A DNA stretch of 64,000 nucleotides from Marinobacterium rhizophilum (GCF_024397915.1 NZ_CP073347.1:2852001-2916000), one strand, 5' to 3'. Positions 15,328 to 24,595 are shown, numbered from the stretch's first letter. The notes: a model not told the origin generated them from the sequence alone. Made by a program: numbers and translations.

Positions 15328-16941
15328 TCAGCGCAACAGCGCACCCAGGCTACCCTCGGGCAACTGTTCCAGTGGCAGGCTTCGCAGGCGCTTGAGCAGC
15401 ATTTGGCGAGCCTGCACATCACCTTTCATCGACAGGGTACCGGTCAGGTGCAGGTATCGATCCACCATGCGCAGGCGCTCCTCGCGCCGGGCCTCGCTGT
15501 CGCGCGCCGACTCCAGGAATAGCTGGGCCAGATTCAGCAGCGCCGCTGCATTCGCCGGGTCATACTCAATGGCCATGCCGAAGTAACGTATTGCCTGCGC
15601 GGTCTTGCCGACCCGGTAATGCTTCACGCCCAGCCGGTTCACTTTCAGGCTCATGGCCGGATCGCGCTTGCCGGTATCCGGTGGTGCCTGCGCCAGCAGC
15701 GGCGTCTCGGGCTCCAGCAGCGGCACCTTGTCCGCGCTGACTTGCAGCTGTTCGCGCCTGAGATCCAGTGGCGTTTCACGCCTATGATTGAGGGTTTCGG
15801 CTTCGCGCTCCATGCGTTCGGCTTCAACCGTATCACCCAGGTCTTCGAACAGCTGGCGGCGCATCAGCGCCACCTGGATCTTGCAGCGATCATCCCTGGG
15901 AAACTGAAGCACCGCCTGATTCAGCGCCTGCTCAAAAGCATCACGCAACGACACCGCCTGACGCGCATCGGCATCCTGCAACGCCAGGCGCTGAATATTG
16001 GCCAGTTTCAGATAAGGGTCGGGGGAACGATACACGCTGTGGCGCCCCAGCACGATGGACTTGCGATAGGCCGCCTCGGCGGTATCCAGGTTGCGGGCCT
16101 GGGTCGAGACCCGGCCCAGCTCCATCTGCCGCGGAATGCCCAGCGGGCTGCGCGTGGTCGCATCCACCAGCGCCTCGCAGGCAGCGGGAAGCTCGCCCAG
16201 GCGCTCATGCATGATCGCCAGCAGATCATAGGCTCCGATCAGCAACGGGTAATGCTCGACCAGCCCCTCGAGTACGCTGACCGCATCGCGAAGCTGCCCC
16301 AGGCCTGCCAGGGCCTCGGCCAGATGCAACCCGGCTTCCTTGTCCTGGCTCTGCCAGTAGCGCGCCTCGGAAAGCACCCGTGCTTCCTGGAAGCGCCGAG
16401 CCTGAATCAGCAGTTTGCCCTTGACCTGCTGTACATGGTCAAACAGCGGATCCTGCCGCGCTACCCGGTCATCACAGGCGGCAATGGCGCGGGACAGATC
16501 TCCCATTTCCAGCGCCATATCCACCGGGCGCAGCACCATCTTGCGACATACCAGGCTGTCGAGGCGCAGTTTGAGCTCATCAATACTGAAGGGCTTGGTC
16601 AGCAGCACATCCGGTCGGCTGTCGATGGCATGCAGCACCATTTCCTGGCTGGCGTCACTGGTCATGAACACCCAGCCCGCGCTGGGCTTGATGTATCCGC
16701 GGTAGCGCGCCTCTTCCAGGATCTGGATACCGGACACCGCATCGCTACCGTTGTGACCGAGCAGGATCAGGTCGAAGCCGCCCTCGGCAATCAGGCTGAA
16801 CACCCGGTCGTTGATGCTCACGGCCTGGATATTGTGTACCCCCAGGCGGCGCAGCATATGGAAGATCGCCGAGCGGACATTGCCGCTGCTATCGATCAGC
16901 AGTACCCGCTTGTCTGAATAGTCGACCTTCCTGTTCGTCAC
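15328..16941 (-). CDS. Receiver-domain protein with tetratricopeptide repeats
   Basis: A roughly 537-residue cytoplasmic protein. Residues 8-130 form a CheY-like receiver (RVLLIDSSGNVRSAIFHML, FDLILLGHN, KPFSIDEL), and from about 180 on there are several TPR-like helical repeats (for example LHLAEALAGLGQLRDAVSVL and YRVGKTAQAIRYFGMAIEYD). The usual phospho-acceptor aspartate of this receiver class (CDYN) reads GHN here, so it is probably not phosphorylated normally. There is no DNA-binding or enzymatic output domain. The GTG at 16941, preceded by AAGGAA, is the likely start. Pseudomonas has similar CheY-TPR proteins of unclear role. Confidence 0.75.
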   Translation of the reverse strand: MTNRKVDYSDKRVLLIDSSGNVRSAIFHMLRRLGVHNIQAVSINDRVFSLIAEGGFDLILLGHNGSDAVSGIQILEEARYRGYIKPSAGWVFMTSDASQEMVLHAIDSRPDVLLTKPFSIDELKLRLDSLVCRKMVLRPVDMALEMGDLSRAIAACDDRVARQDPLFDHVQQVKGKLLIQARRFQEARVLSEARYWQSQDKEAGLHLAEALAGLGQLRDAVSVLEGLVEHYPLLIGAYDLLAIMHERLGELPAACEALVDATTRSPLGIPRQMELGRVSTQARNLDTAEAAYRKSIVLGRHSVYRSPDPYLKLANIQRLALQDADARQAVSLRDAFEQALNQAVLQFPRDDRCKIQVALMRRQLFEDLGDTVEAERMEREAETLNHRRETPLDLRREQLQVSADKVPLLEPETPLLAQAPPDTGKRDPAMSLKVNRLGVKHYRVGKTAQAIRYFGMAIEYDPANAAALLNLAQLFLESARDSEARREERLRMVDRYLHLTGTLSMKGDVQARQMLLKRLRSLPLEQLPEGSLGALLR

Positions 16942-17176
16942 CGGGGGCGGTTTCCTTACTGCTGCCGTTTCAATCGCCGAGTATAGGAGCCCGGCGGGAA
17001 TCAGCAAAAGCGTACAGCAGCCAGAGTCGCAAATACATGGGGTAAGGCCTAATACCTAAAGCTAAAAGCCCCTGGCGGCAGGATTCGCTACACTCAGCAT
17101 CTTGAGCTTGAGTTTCCAGCCTCGCGCACTGCCAGGCCGCACCAAAGCGCAATAACAATGACAAGAGTGCCTCACC

Positions 17177-18100
17177 ATGACCACCGCGTTCATTTCCCAC
17201 GCCGACTGCAACCTGCACAACATGGGGTCGGAGCACCCGGAAAGCCCGCTGCGACTGCAGGCCATCCGCAAGGTCCTCGAACGTACAGGCCTGATGCAGG
17301 AGCTGCAGCAATACACCGCAATCCCTGCCAGCGCACAGCAGATCGCGCTGGCCCACAGCCACCAGCACAGCGCCCGGCTTGAAGAACAGCAGCCCGAAAA
17401 GGGCATCGTATACTGTGACGACGATACTGCACTGTGCCCCGACAGCCTGCGCGCCGCCAGCCTGGCCGCCGGGTCCGCTATTCAGGCGGCCGACCTGGTG
17501 CTCGGCGGCAGCAACAAAAATGCCTTCTGTGCCATACGCCCGCCCGGTCACCATGCCGAGCATAGCCTGGCCATGGGGTTCTGCTTCTACAACAATGTCG
17601 CCATTGGCGCCCTGCATGCGCTGCAGCAGCCCTCGGTACAGCGGGTCGCCATCGTCGACTTCGACGTCCACCACGGCAACGGCACCGTGGATATCTTTCG
17701 TGACCGGCCCGAAGTGCTGGTGTGCTCGACCTTTCAGTACCCCTATTACCCCGAGCGCTACCAGGATATCGAACGCGACAATATCCTCAATTGCCCGCTA
17801 CCGGCTTACAGCAAACCGGCGCTATTTCGCCATGCGCTGGAAGACCGCTGGCTGCCGGCGCTGCAGGCCCACAAGCCTGACATCATTTTCATTTCCGCCG
17901 GCTTCGACGCCCACCTGGAAGACCCGATGGCCGACCTGGAACTGACCGAAGAGGACTACCGCTGGGCCACGCAACTGCTGAGCGATGTCGCACGTCAGTG
18001 CTGCGGCGGCCGCATCGTGTCGGTACTGGAGGGCGGCTACAACCCGGTAGCGCTGGGATTCTCGGTACAGGCACACCTGGAGGTACTGGCGGGGTACTGA
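17177..18100 (+). CDS. Histone-deacetylase-family amidohydrolase
   Basis: A 307-residue zinc deacetylase of the HDAC/acetoin-utilisation/polyamine amidohydrolase superfamily. Visible are HDAC landmarks RPPGHHAEHSLAMGFC near residue 118 (tandem catalytic histidines), DFDVHHGNGT near 157 (zinc ligands Asp and His), SAGFDAH near 239 (zinc ligand Asp) and LEGGYNP near 287. Bacterial relatives remove acetyl groups from polyamines, small molecules or protein lysines; sequence alone does not decide. It stands alone, divergent from the receiver-TPR gene. Confidence 0.88.
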   Translation: MTTAFISHADCNLHNMGSEHPESPLRLQAIRKVLERTGLMQELQQYTAIPASAQQIALAHSHQHSARLEEQQPEKGIVYCDDDTALCPDSLRAASLAAGSAIQAADLVLGGSNKNAFCAIRPPGHHAEHSLAMGFCFYNNVAIGALHALQQPSVQRVAIVDFDVHHGNGTVDIFRDRPEVLVCSTFQYPYYPERYQDIERDNILNCPLPAYSKPALFRHALEDRWLPALQAHKPDIIFISAGFDAHLEDPMADLELTEEDYRWATQLLSDVARQCCGGRIVSVLEGGYNPVALGFSVQAHLEVLAGY

Positions 18101-18152
18101 GCGCAGCAAGCGGCATTCTCGGCTAGCCCCGGCCGCCAAATTACCCGGTTAA

Positions 18153-18185
18153 TAAAAAAGGGGCCGTCGATGACGGCCCCTTTTT
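18153..18185. terminator. Bidirectional terminator
   Basis: AAAAAAGGGGCCGTC-GAT-GACGGCCCCTTTTT lies between the convergent deacetylase and oadB genes, with A- and T-runs on both sides, so it can serve both. Confidence 0.88.
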
Positions 18186-18202
18186 GTACAGCAGTTTGTC
18201 GT

Positions 18203-19504
18203 TTAGCCGACGAACTTGATCATCACACCGGCCGCAACCGCGGAACCGATAACACCGGCGACGTTCGGGCCCATGGCGTGCATCAACAGGAAGTTCTGGG
18301 AGTTGGACTCCAGACCCAGCTTGTTGGATACGCGGGCCGCCATCGGCACCGCCGAGACACCGGCACTGCCGATCAGCGGGTTGATGGCGTTGCCGCCGGC
18401 CATCTTGTTCATCACCTTGGCCATCAGCACGCCACAGGCGGTACCGATACCAAAAGCGATGATACCCAGTACCAGGATACCCAGCGTCTGCACATCCAGG
18501 AACTTGTCGGCGGACAGCTTGGAGCCGACCGACAGGCCCAGGAAGATGGTGACGATGTTGATCAGGGCGTTCTGGGCGGTATCGCTCAGACGATCCACCA
18601 CCCCACATTCACGCATCAGGTTACCGAAGCAGAACATGCCCAGCAGCGGTGCAGCATCCGGCAGCAGCAGGGCCACCAGGATCAGCAGCGAGATCGGGAA
18701 CAGGATCTTCTCCAGCTTGGACACGTGACGCAGCTGGCTCATCTTGATCTTGCGCTCCGACTCGGTAGTCAGGGCACGCATGATCGGCGGCTGAATCAAC
18801 GGCACCAGTGCCATGTAGGAGTACGCCGCCACTGCGATCGCACCCAGCAGCTGGGGCGCCAGCAGACTGGTCACGTAGATGGCGGTCGGGCCGTCGGCGC
18901 CACCGATGATGCCGATCGCCGCCGCGTCCTGAATGCTGAAGTCCATCACACCCAGGGTGGTCAGGCCAATGGCACCCAGTACGGTGGCGAAGATGCCGAA
19001 CTGCGCAGCCGCACCCAGGAACAGCGTCTTGGGGTTGGCCAGCAGCGGGCCGAAGTCGGTCATCGCGCCCACGCCCATGAAGATCAGCAGCGGTGCGACA
19101 CCCGAGGCAATGGCCACCAGGTAGAAGTTGTACAGCATGCCGTTGTTGTAACCGCCATCCTGGGCCACCAGCGATGCAGTCGCATGCACCGACGGAGAGG
19201 ATGTATGGTAGGCATGCAGCAGTGTTTCAGCATCGGTACTGCTCGCACTCAGCACCGATGCCAGCGCTTGCAGCACTTCCGGCTTGGCAAAGTGCACCGC
19301 GTTCTCGACCGCCGAAAAGGCCAGACCCGCTTCCGGGATGTTGGCCATGATGCCACCGAAGCCGATCGGCACCAGCAGCAGCGGTTCAAAGTTTTTGTTG
19401 ATCGCCAGGTACAGCAGCAACAGGCCGACCACGATCATCACAAACTGGCCGCCGGAGATATTGTATATCCCCGAGGCGGTCAGCAGAGTTATCAGCTTTT
19501 CCAT
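18203..19504 (-). CDS. oadB: Oxaloacetate decarboxylase beta subunit OadB
   Basis: Integral membrane subunit (433 residues) that decarboxylates carboxybiotin and pumps sodium out. It has about nine to eleven hydrophobic segments. Family blocks include PIGFGGIMANIP near residue 46, FMGVGAMTDFGPLLANP near 141 and GGADGPTAIYV near 199, where the aspartate is essential for sodium transport in studied enzymes. GNLMRECGV near 293 and NPLIGSAGVSAVPMAAR near 376 are also present. It follows oadA by 16 bases in the oadG-oadA-oadB operon. Confidence 0.95.
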   Translation of the reverse strand: MEKLITLLTASGIYNISGGQFVMIVVGLLLLYLAINKNFEPLLLVPIGFGGIMANIPEAGLAFSAVENAVHFAKPEVLQALASVLSASSTDAETLLHAYHTSSPSVHATASLVAQDGGYNNGMLYNFYLVAIASGVAPLLIFMGVGAMTDFGPLLANPKTLFLGAAAQFGIFATVLGAIGLTTLGVMDFSIQDAAAIGIIGGADGPTAIYVTSLLAPQLLGAIAVAAYSYMALVPLIQPPIMRALTTESERKIKMSQLRHVSKLEKILFPISLLILVALLLPDAAPLLGMFCFGNLMRECGVVDRLSDTAQNALINIVTIFLGLSVGSKLSADKFLDVQTLGILVLGIIAFGIGTACGVLMAKVMNKMAGGNAINPLIGSAGVSAVPMAARVSNKLGLESNSQNFLLMHAMGPNVAGVIGSAVAAGVMIKFVG

Positions 19505-19520
19505 GTGGACCTTTCCCCGC

Positions 19521-21308
19521 TTACGCCAGGCTCAGGAGGGCATCACCCACCTGAACGGCGTCGCCTTCCTTCACGTCGACAGCCACCACGGTACCGGAAC
19601 GTGCAGCGCGGACTTCGGTTTCCATCTTCATGGCTTCGAGGATGACCAGCACGTCACCTTCCTGCACGGCCTGACCCACACCCACTTCCACTTTCCAGAT
19701 GTTGCCGGCCAGCGGTGCGGGCACGTCTTCACCTTCAGTCGCAGCAGGGGCCGCTGCAGCGGCGGCAGGAGCGGCAGGCGCCTTGGCGATCGCGGAGATG
19801 TCGCCACCTTCGGCGACCTGAACCACGTAGTTCTGACCATTGACGGTGATGGTGTAAACTTCCGGGCCGGATTTCTTCGGTGCAGCCATGGTCTGAGCGT
19901 CCTCTAGAGTCGGTGCTGGTTCAAATGCGTCGGGGTTACCGCGATTTTCCAGGAATTTAAGCCCAATTTGCGGGAACAGGGCGTAGGTCAGAACATCATC
20001 TATTTCGTTTTCACCCGTGGTCAGGCTGATGCCCTTCGCCTGGGCCTGCTTGCGCAGTTCTGCGGTCAGCTTCTCCATTTCCGGCTCAAGCAGGTCGGCT
20101 GGACGGCAGGTAATCGCTTCCTTGCCATCCAGTACGCGGGCCTGCAGCTCGGCGTTGTAGGGGGCGGGAGCTGCGCCGTATTCGCCTTTCAGAATGGCCT
20201 GCACTTCCTTGGAGATGCTCTTGTAGCGCTCGCCCATCAGGACGTTGATGACCGCCTGGGTACCGACAATCTGGGAGGTCGGCGTGACCAGCGGGATCAG
20301 GCCCAGGTCTGCGCGCACGCGCGGGATTTCGGCCAGAACGTCGTCAAACTTGTCGGCAGCGCCCTGCTCGCGCAGCTGGCTTTCCATGTTGGTCAGCATG
20401 CCACCGGGCACCTGGGCAATCAGGATGCGTGAATCGGTACCGCGCAGGGAGCCTTCAAACTTGGCGTATTTTTTCCGGACTTCGCGGAAGTAGGCGGCGA
20501 TTTGTTCCAGCAGTTCCAGATCCAGACCGGTATCACGATCAGTCCCCTGCAACGCGGCAACCACGGTCTCGGTCGCGGTGTGGCCATAGGTCATGGACAT
20601 CGATGAAATGGAGGTATCAACGCGATCGATGCCCGCCTCGATGGCCTTGAGCAGGGTCATGTCTGCCAGACCTGATGTGGAATGGGACTGCAACTGAACT
20701 TCAAGCTGGGTCTGGTTCTTCAGACGGGACACCAGATCGAAAGCATCGTAGGGCTTGAGGATGCCGGACATATCCTTGATGAAGATCGACTCCGCACCCA
20801 TGTCTTCCAGGGTCTTGGCGTAATCCACCCAATTATCGATAGTGTGCACTGGGCTGGTGGTATAGGAGAGGGTGCCCTGGGCGTGCTTGCCGGTCGCCTT
20901 GACGGCCTTGATGGCGGCGGCCAGGTTGCGGGGGTCGTTCATCGCATCGAAGATGCGGAATACGTCAACACCGTTGGTGGCGGCTCGCTCAACAAAACGG
21001 GCGACCACGTCGTCCGCATAGTGGCGGTAACCCAGCAGATTCTGGCCGCGCAGCAACATCTGCTGGCGGGTATTGGGCATCGCTTTTTTCAGCTCGCGAA
21101 TACGGTCCCAGGGATCTTCGCCAATATAGCGAATGCAGGAGTCAAAGGTGGCACCACCCCAGCTTTCCGTGGACCAGTAGCCGACCTGATCAAGCTTCTC
21201 GGCAATCGGAAGCATGTCGTCCAGGCGCATGCGGGTAGCCAGCAGGGACTGGTGACCATCACGCAGTACCAGTTCGGTAATGCCTAAGGGTTTCTTTGCA
21301 TCGGACAT
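19521..21308 (-). CDS. oadA: Oxaloacetate decarboxylase alpha subunit OadA
   Basis: Peripheral carboxyltransferase and biotin carrier (595 residues). The N-terminal TIM barrel carries TELVLRDGHQSLLATRM at residues 10-26 and SWGGATFD near 49. A proline/alanine-rich linker (about 500-515) leads to a biotinyl domain with ILEAMKMETEV near 563; the lysine is biotinylated. It moves CO2 from oxaloacetate to biotin for OadB, yielding pyruvate. The ATG at 21308 is clear. It may link to the pyruvate and oxaloacetate pools fed by serine dehydratase elsewhere in the window. Confidence 0.96.
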   Translation of the reverse strand: MSDAKKPLGITELVLRDGHQSLLATRMRLDDMLPIAEKLDQVGYWSTESWGGATFDSCIRYIGEDPWDRIRELKKAMPNTRQQMLLRGQNLLGYRHYADDVVARFVERAATNGVDVFRIFDAMNDPRNLAAAIKAVKATGKHAQGTLSYTTSPVHTIDNWVDYAKTLEDMGAESIFIKDMSGILKPYDAFDLVSRLKNQTQLEVQLQSHSTSGLADMTLLKAIEAGIDRVDTSISSMSMTYGHTATETVVAALQGTDRDTGLDLELLEQIAAYFREVRKKYAKFEGSLRGTDSRILIAQVPGGMLTNMESQLREQGAADKFDDVLAEIPRVRADLGLIPLVTPTSQIVGTQAVINVLMGERYKSISKEVQAILKGEYGAAPAPYNAELQARVLDGKEAITCRPADLLEPEMEKLTAELRKQAQAKGISLTTGENEIDDVLTYALFPQIGLKFLENRGNPDAFEPAPTLEDAQTMAAPKKSGPEVYTITVNGQNYVVQVAEGGDISAIAKAPAAPAAAAAAPAATEGEDVPAPLAGNIWKVEVGVGQAVQEGDVLVILEAMKMETEVRAARSGTVVAVDVKEGDAVQVGDALLSLA

Positions 21309-21362
21309 GTTAAAGGGCCTTTTGTCGAATGAATGCGTTTATTCTTTTCTTAAGCATTGCCG

Positions 21363-21620
21363 TCAGTTTGAGCGGTATTTGTGTACCGCTGCACTGATCA
21401 CGGCGACCAGCTCGTCATTATTGGCGGCTGTCGCACCTGCAGTCACCGACGCGGAGGCCGATGTACGCTTTTTGGCCGGTTTGATCTCTGGCGCGGGGGC
21501 GTATTTCGTCACAAGCTTGGACATGAGTCCGGTCACGAACACGAGCAGCGTCAGGAAAACGAACACGAACCCCATGCCGAATACCATCAGCTCAAGGCCT
21601 TCGGAGAGAAGATTATCCAT
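21363..21620 (-). CDS. oadG: Oxaloacetate decarboxylase gamma subunit OadG
   Basis: Small membrane subunit (85 residues) that anchors OadA and stabilises the pump. One hydrophobic helix (about residues 8-35, LELMVFGMGFVFVFLTLLVF) is followed by an alanine- and lysine-rich cytoplasmic tail ending in an AVISAAVHKYR helix, as in OadG. It is the first gene of the oad operon, 54 bases before oadA. Confidence 0.9.
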   Translation of the reverse strand: MDNLLSEGLELMVFGMGFVFVFLTLLVFVTGLMSKLVTKYAPAPEIKPAKKRTSASASVTAGATAANNDELVAVISAAVHKYRSN

Positions 21621-21984
21621 CGTTGGATGCTCCCTGTGTTAATCAAGTCGTTATCTATTACGCTGCAAATTCTCTTTTATTTCAGGAACTTGGCAACAAT
21701 AAAGATCGCACGTCAAGCAATATGAGCGGGATCAATTTAGCCGGAAAACGCCGACTCCCGCCAACATAAGCGAACGTATTTTAGACAAAACGGAGGAAAC
21801 AAGGGAGATTGCGAGCGTCTGCATAATTTATGGCAGACATTTAAGAAAACTTATAGCTGACCCTATTTCGATTAAAGGCAGCTACTGCACCGCGCTCGAA
21901 CGCACCTGAACGGGCGCCACAAACCCGGCCTCGGAACCGAAAAAGGCGCCCCTGGGCGCCTTGATACATGGACCTACCCGGGGA
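21621..21984. other. Leader of oad operon and thiI terminator region
   Basis: No gene seen. The part nearest oadG is AT-rich and probably holds its promoter, though no clear -35/-10 pair stands out. The other end carries the thiI terminator. Confidence 0.4.
21938..21961 (-). terminator. Rho-independent terminator of thiI
   Basis: On the minus strand AAGGCGCC-CAGG-GGCGCCTT is followed by TTT, 24 bases after the thiI stop. Confidence 0.8.
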
Positions 21985-23448
21985 TCAGGTCCCTTCAGGA
22001 CGGAACACCTTGACGTTGCCAAAGCCCTTTTCCTGCAGGTGGTGCGCCTGCATCTGGCTCATCACACCCTTCTCGCAGTACAGCAGGTACTCCCGGGCGC
22101 TATCGAAGTTTTCAACTTCGGTGCCAAGCTTGAAGAACGGAATGGTCAGAATTTCACAGCCCGGCATGTTAAGCGGCTTTTTTTCCTGCTCATGGGCAGC
22201 ACGAATGTCAACGATCACCTGGTTGTCGCCAACCCGGGTCAGGGCCTCGACGGTGGCATGGGCATTCACGTTTTCGACGATTTCGTCGATGGCAATCACC
22301 TGCACCTTGCGCAGTGCCTGCTCCAGCACCTCGAAATCGAAGTTATCCTCTTCCTCCAGCACCCGTTCCAGCTTGCCACGGGTCGTCGGACGGTCCGAAA
22401 TCACGCCGCAGTACTCCGGCATGCTCTTGGCGAACTCGAAGGCCCCAATCTGCTTGGACAGGTCAATAATGTCCTGTTTGTCGGAGGTCACCAGCGGACG
22501 CAGTACCAGCTTGTCGGTGGCCTTGTCGATCAGCGCCAGGTTGGTCAGGGTCTGGCTCGACACCTGGGCCACGCTCTCGCCGGTGACCAGGGCATCGATC
22601 TTCATGAAGTCGGCCGCCCGCTCGGCGGCACGCAGCATCATGCGCTTGAGAATGACGCCCATGTAGGAGTGGTGCACGTTCTGCAACAGCTCGCCGATCA
22701 CCTCTTCAAAGGGCACGGTCACGAACTTGACCCGGGCACTGGAACCGTAACGCTGCCACAGGTGCAAGGCCACCTGCTTGACGCCGATCTCGTGGGCATG
22801 GCCACCGAGGTTGAAGAAGATGAAATGGGTCTTGCAGCCGCGGCGCATGGTCATGTAGGAGGCGACCACCGAGTCGAAACCGCCGGAAATCAGGGACAGC
22901 ACCGGTTCCTGCGTGCCCAGCGGGAAGCCGCCAAGGCCCGCGTGGCGCTCGGTGACGATAAACAGGCGCTCGTCCACCACTTCCAGCTCGACCCAGACCT
23001 CGGGGTTGCGTACATCGACGCCGGCCGCTTCCGTATGCTGGTTCAGGCCACCACCGATGTAGCGCTCCATGTCCACGGAGGTAAAGTCATGATTGCGACC
23101 CGTGCGCTTGACCCGCACCTTGAAGGTCTTGCCCTTCAGCAGGTCCGCGTAGGCCTCCCGGGTGCGCTCATAGGCGTCGTGGAAGTCCACCAGCGGAAAT
23201 TCCCTCACCTCGAGGAAAGCGTGCACACCGGGCGTACGGGACAGCACAGAGACCACCTCGTCACGCAGGTGCTCAGTGCCCGGCGCACAGACAACATCAA
23301 TTTTGTCCCAGTTGTTGCGCACCTTGATCTGTTCGTCGACACGACGCAGCGTGACTTCCAGATTGGTCCCCAGCCGCTGAATCATGCGCTTGCGCACCGG
23401 ACGGCTCTTGATGGTAATTTCAGGAAACAGCTTGACGATAAATTTCAT
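21985..23448 (-). CDS. thiI: tRNA 4-thiouridine synthase ThiI
   Basis: Makes 4-thiouridine at position 8 of tRNA and, in many bacteria, passes sulfur to thiazole synthesis. At 487 residues it matches the long enterobacterial form: a ferredoxin-like and THUMP region (about 1-165), a PP-loop ATPase with SGGFDSVVASY near 182, and a C-terminal rhodanese domain whose LLYCEKGVMS near 460 supplies the persulfide cysteine. It is a single gene with its own terminator. Confidence 0.95.
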   Translation of the reverse strand: MKFIVKLFPEITIKSRPVRKRMIQRLGTNLEVTLRRVDEQIKVRNNWDKIDVVCAPGTEHLRDEVVSVLSRTPGVHAFLEVREFPLVDFHDAYERTREAYADLLKGKTFKVRVKRTGRNHDFTSVDMERYIGGGLNQHTEAAGVDVRNPEVWVELEVVDERLFIVTERHAGLGGFPLGTQEPVLSLISGGFDSVVASYMTMRRGCKTHFIFFNLGGHAHEIGVKQVALHLWQRYGSSARVKFVTVPFEEVIGELLQNVHHSYMGVILKRMMLRAAERAADFMKIDALVTGESVAQVSSQTLTNLALIDKATDKLVLRPLVTSDKQDIIDLSKQIGAFEFAKSMPEYCGVISDRPTTRGKLERVLEEEDNFDFEVLEQALRKVQVIAIDEIVENVNAHATVEALTRVGDNQVIVDIRAAHEQEKKPLNMPGCEILTIPFFKLGTEVENFDSAREYLLYCEKGVMSQMQAHHLQEKGFGNVKVFRPEGT

Positions 23449-23542
23449 GTCGCGGACCAGGAAAGCAGGACAGGGAAAACGGAGGGGCTCGATTATACCG
23501 GATCACAGGCTGAGAGTCAGAACCTTAGACGCGAGAGATGAA

Positions 23543-23607
23543 AGCTGTGAGCTGTGAGCTGTGAGCTGTGAGCTGTGAGCTGTGAGCTGTGAGCTGATAG
23601 CTGATAG
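23543..23607. repeat. Heptanucleotide tandem array (AGCT family)
   Basis: About seven copies of AGCTGTG pass into AGCTGAT units at the same 7-base period. It lies 95 bases upstream of the thiI start. After it comes a 22-base sequence (about 23608-23630) that recurs after the array at 23973. Confidence 0.9.
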
Positions 23608-23770
23608 TATCGCCCTGGTGGCTGCTGCCGACTCAGGCAGATCCTCGAAACTCGCCCGGAGCTTATTTCCCGGAATTCGCACGCTCATTCCAAGCTACAC
23701 GGCACCCCGACGTCATTTCCACCCAGTAGGATGTGGTGCAGCGAAGCGAAACCCATCAATTGGGGACCCC

Positions 23771-23808
23771 GTAGGTTGGTAATGAGCGCAGCGAATTCCA
23801 ACATCCGC
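23771..23808. repeat. REP-like palindrome
   Basis: GTTGG ... CCAAC arms enclose a TGAGCGCAGCGAA centre. Palindromes with this general pattern are scattered repeats in many proteobacteria; assignment is by resemblance only. Confidence 0.4.
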
Positions 23809-23827
23809 AGCGAAGCTGTGGAGAACA

Positions 23828-23865
23828 GGGCAAGGGGCAAGGGGCAAGGGGCAAGGGGCAAGGGG
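23828..23865. repeat. Heptanucleotide tandem array (GG/AA family)
   Basis: Five copies of GGGGCAA, period 7, in the thiI-tRNA gap. Confidence 0.9.
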
Positions 23866-23972
23866 AACAAGGCAGACTGCCAAATGCCGTTATCTAACGC
23901 GAGCCAGGAAAACAGATTGGGAGCGAAGAACAGGAAAGGCAGGGTATTGATAAAACTGAAGAAAGAACTTAG

Positions 23973-23999
23973 AGCTGATAGCTGATAGCTGATAGCTGA
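23973..23999. repeat. Heptanucleotide tandem array (AGCT family)
   Basis: Nearly four copies of AGCTGAT. The following GCCCTGGTGGCTGCTGCCG also follows the array ending at 23607, so an array-plus-flank unit has been duplicated. Confidence 0.85.
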
Positions 24000-24072
24000 A
24001 ATATTGCCCTGGTGGCTGCTGCCGGTTCAGGACTCTCTCGGAATGATCTGCTTTAGAAACACTACAGTCTGG

Positions 24073-24219
24073 TGGTGCGCCCGGCACGATGACTCAGGGC
24101 TTCGCCCTTCGCCCCTTCGGGGCCGCCGCTACGCGGCGTTCTGCGTCGCCTTTGGCGACTTGTCGAACGTGCGACTGCCTGGTGGCGCCTGCGGCGACTG
24201 ATAGCCCAGGTACTCTATC
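24073..24219 (-). pseudogene. Degenerate tRNA-Arg copy 1
   Basis: Shares the CCA end, acceptor arm and part of the T arm with the intact tRNA-Arg genes. It carries about 70 extra bases in the T loop and about 19 bases in place of the anticodon loop, and it lacks a normal D arm and 5' acceptor. It cannot fold as a tRNA. Confidence 0.7.
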
Positions 24220-24512
24220 TGGTGTGATATCCAGTTTCGAGATTGGGGCTGGCTTTGTCGTCAGACTGAAATTTTACTGGGTGGGAACTCTGCTTTAGAA
24301 ACACTACTGTATTTCGTAGTGGTGCGCCCGGCACGATTGGAGCATGTGATCGTCTGGTGGCGCCTGCGGCGACTGATAGCCCAGGTACTCTATCTGGTGT
24401 GATATCCAGTTTCGAGATTGGGGCTGGCTTTGTCGTCAGACTGAAATTTTACTGGGTGGGAACTCTGCTCTAGAACACTACTGTATTTCGTAGTGGTGCG
24501 CCCGGCACGATT
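24179..24512. repeat. Tandem duplication of tRNA-Arg fragment, 175-base period
   Basis: 24179-24338 and 24354-24512 are nearly identical 160-base direct repeats. Each holds a broken tRNA-Arg anticodon/D region plus about 80 bases of flank, and runs into the 3' end of the next tRNA-Arg copy. Differences are limited to a few bases near the junction, so the event looks recent. Confidence 0.8.
24320..24394 (-). pseudogene. Degenerate tRNA-Arg copy 2
   Basis: Keeps the CCA end and acceptor strand. The T arm has several substitutions and the same 19-base insertion replaces the anticodon loop as in copy 1, so the two share a history. Confidence 0.7.
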
Positions 24513-24570
24513 CGAACGTGCGACCGCCTGGTTCGTAGCCAGGTACTCTATCCAGCTGAGCTACGGGCGC
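24494..24570 (-). tRNA. tRNA-Arg(ACG)
   Basis: 77 bases including encoded CCA. The 5' GCGCCCG pairs with CGGGCGC. The anticodon stem CCTGG/CCAGG encloses CTACGAA, so the anticodon is ACG. TTCGAAT is present in the T loop. Confidence 0.97.
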
Positions 24571-24595
24571 TAAAGCAGTGAGGTTGTTACAGGAG

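Noticed and set aside
23543..23999. CRISPR array
   Set aside because: The repeats are 7-base units in direct contact, with no spacers and no cas genes.
24073..24394. Two additional functional tRNA-Arg genes
   Set aside because: Both lack the anticodon loop and the 5' acceptor strand and carry insertions; listed as pseudogenes instead.
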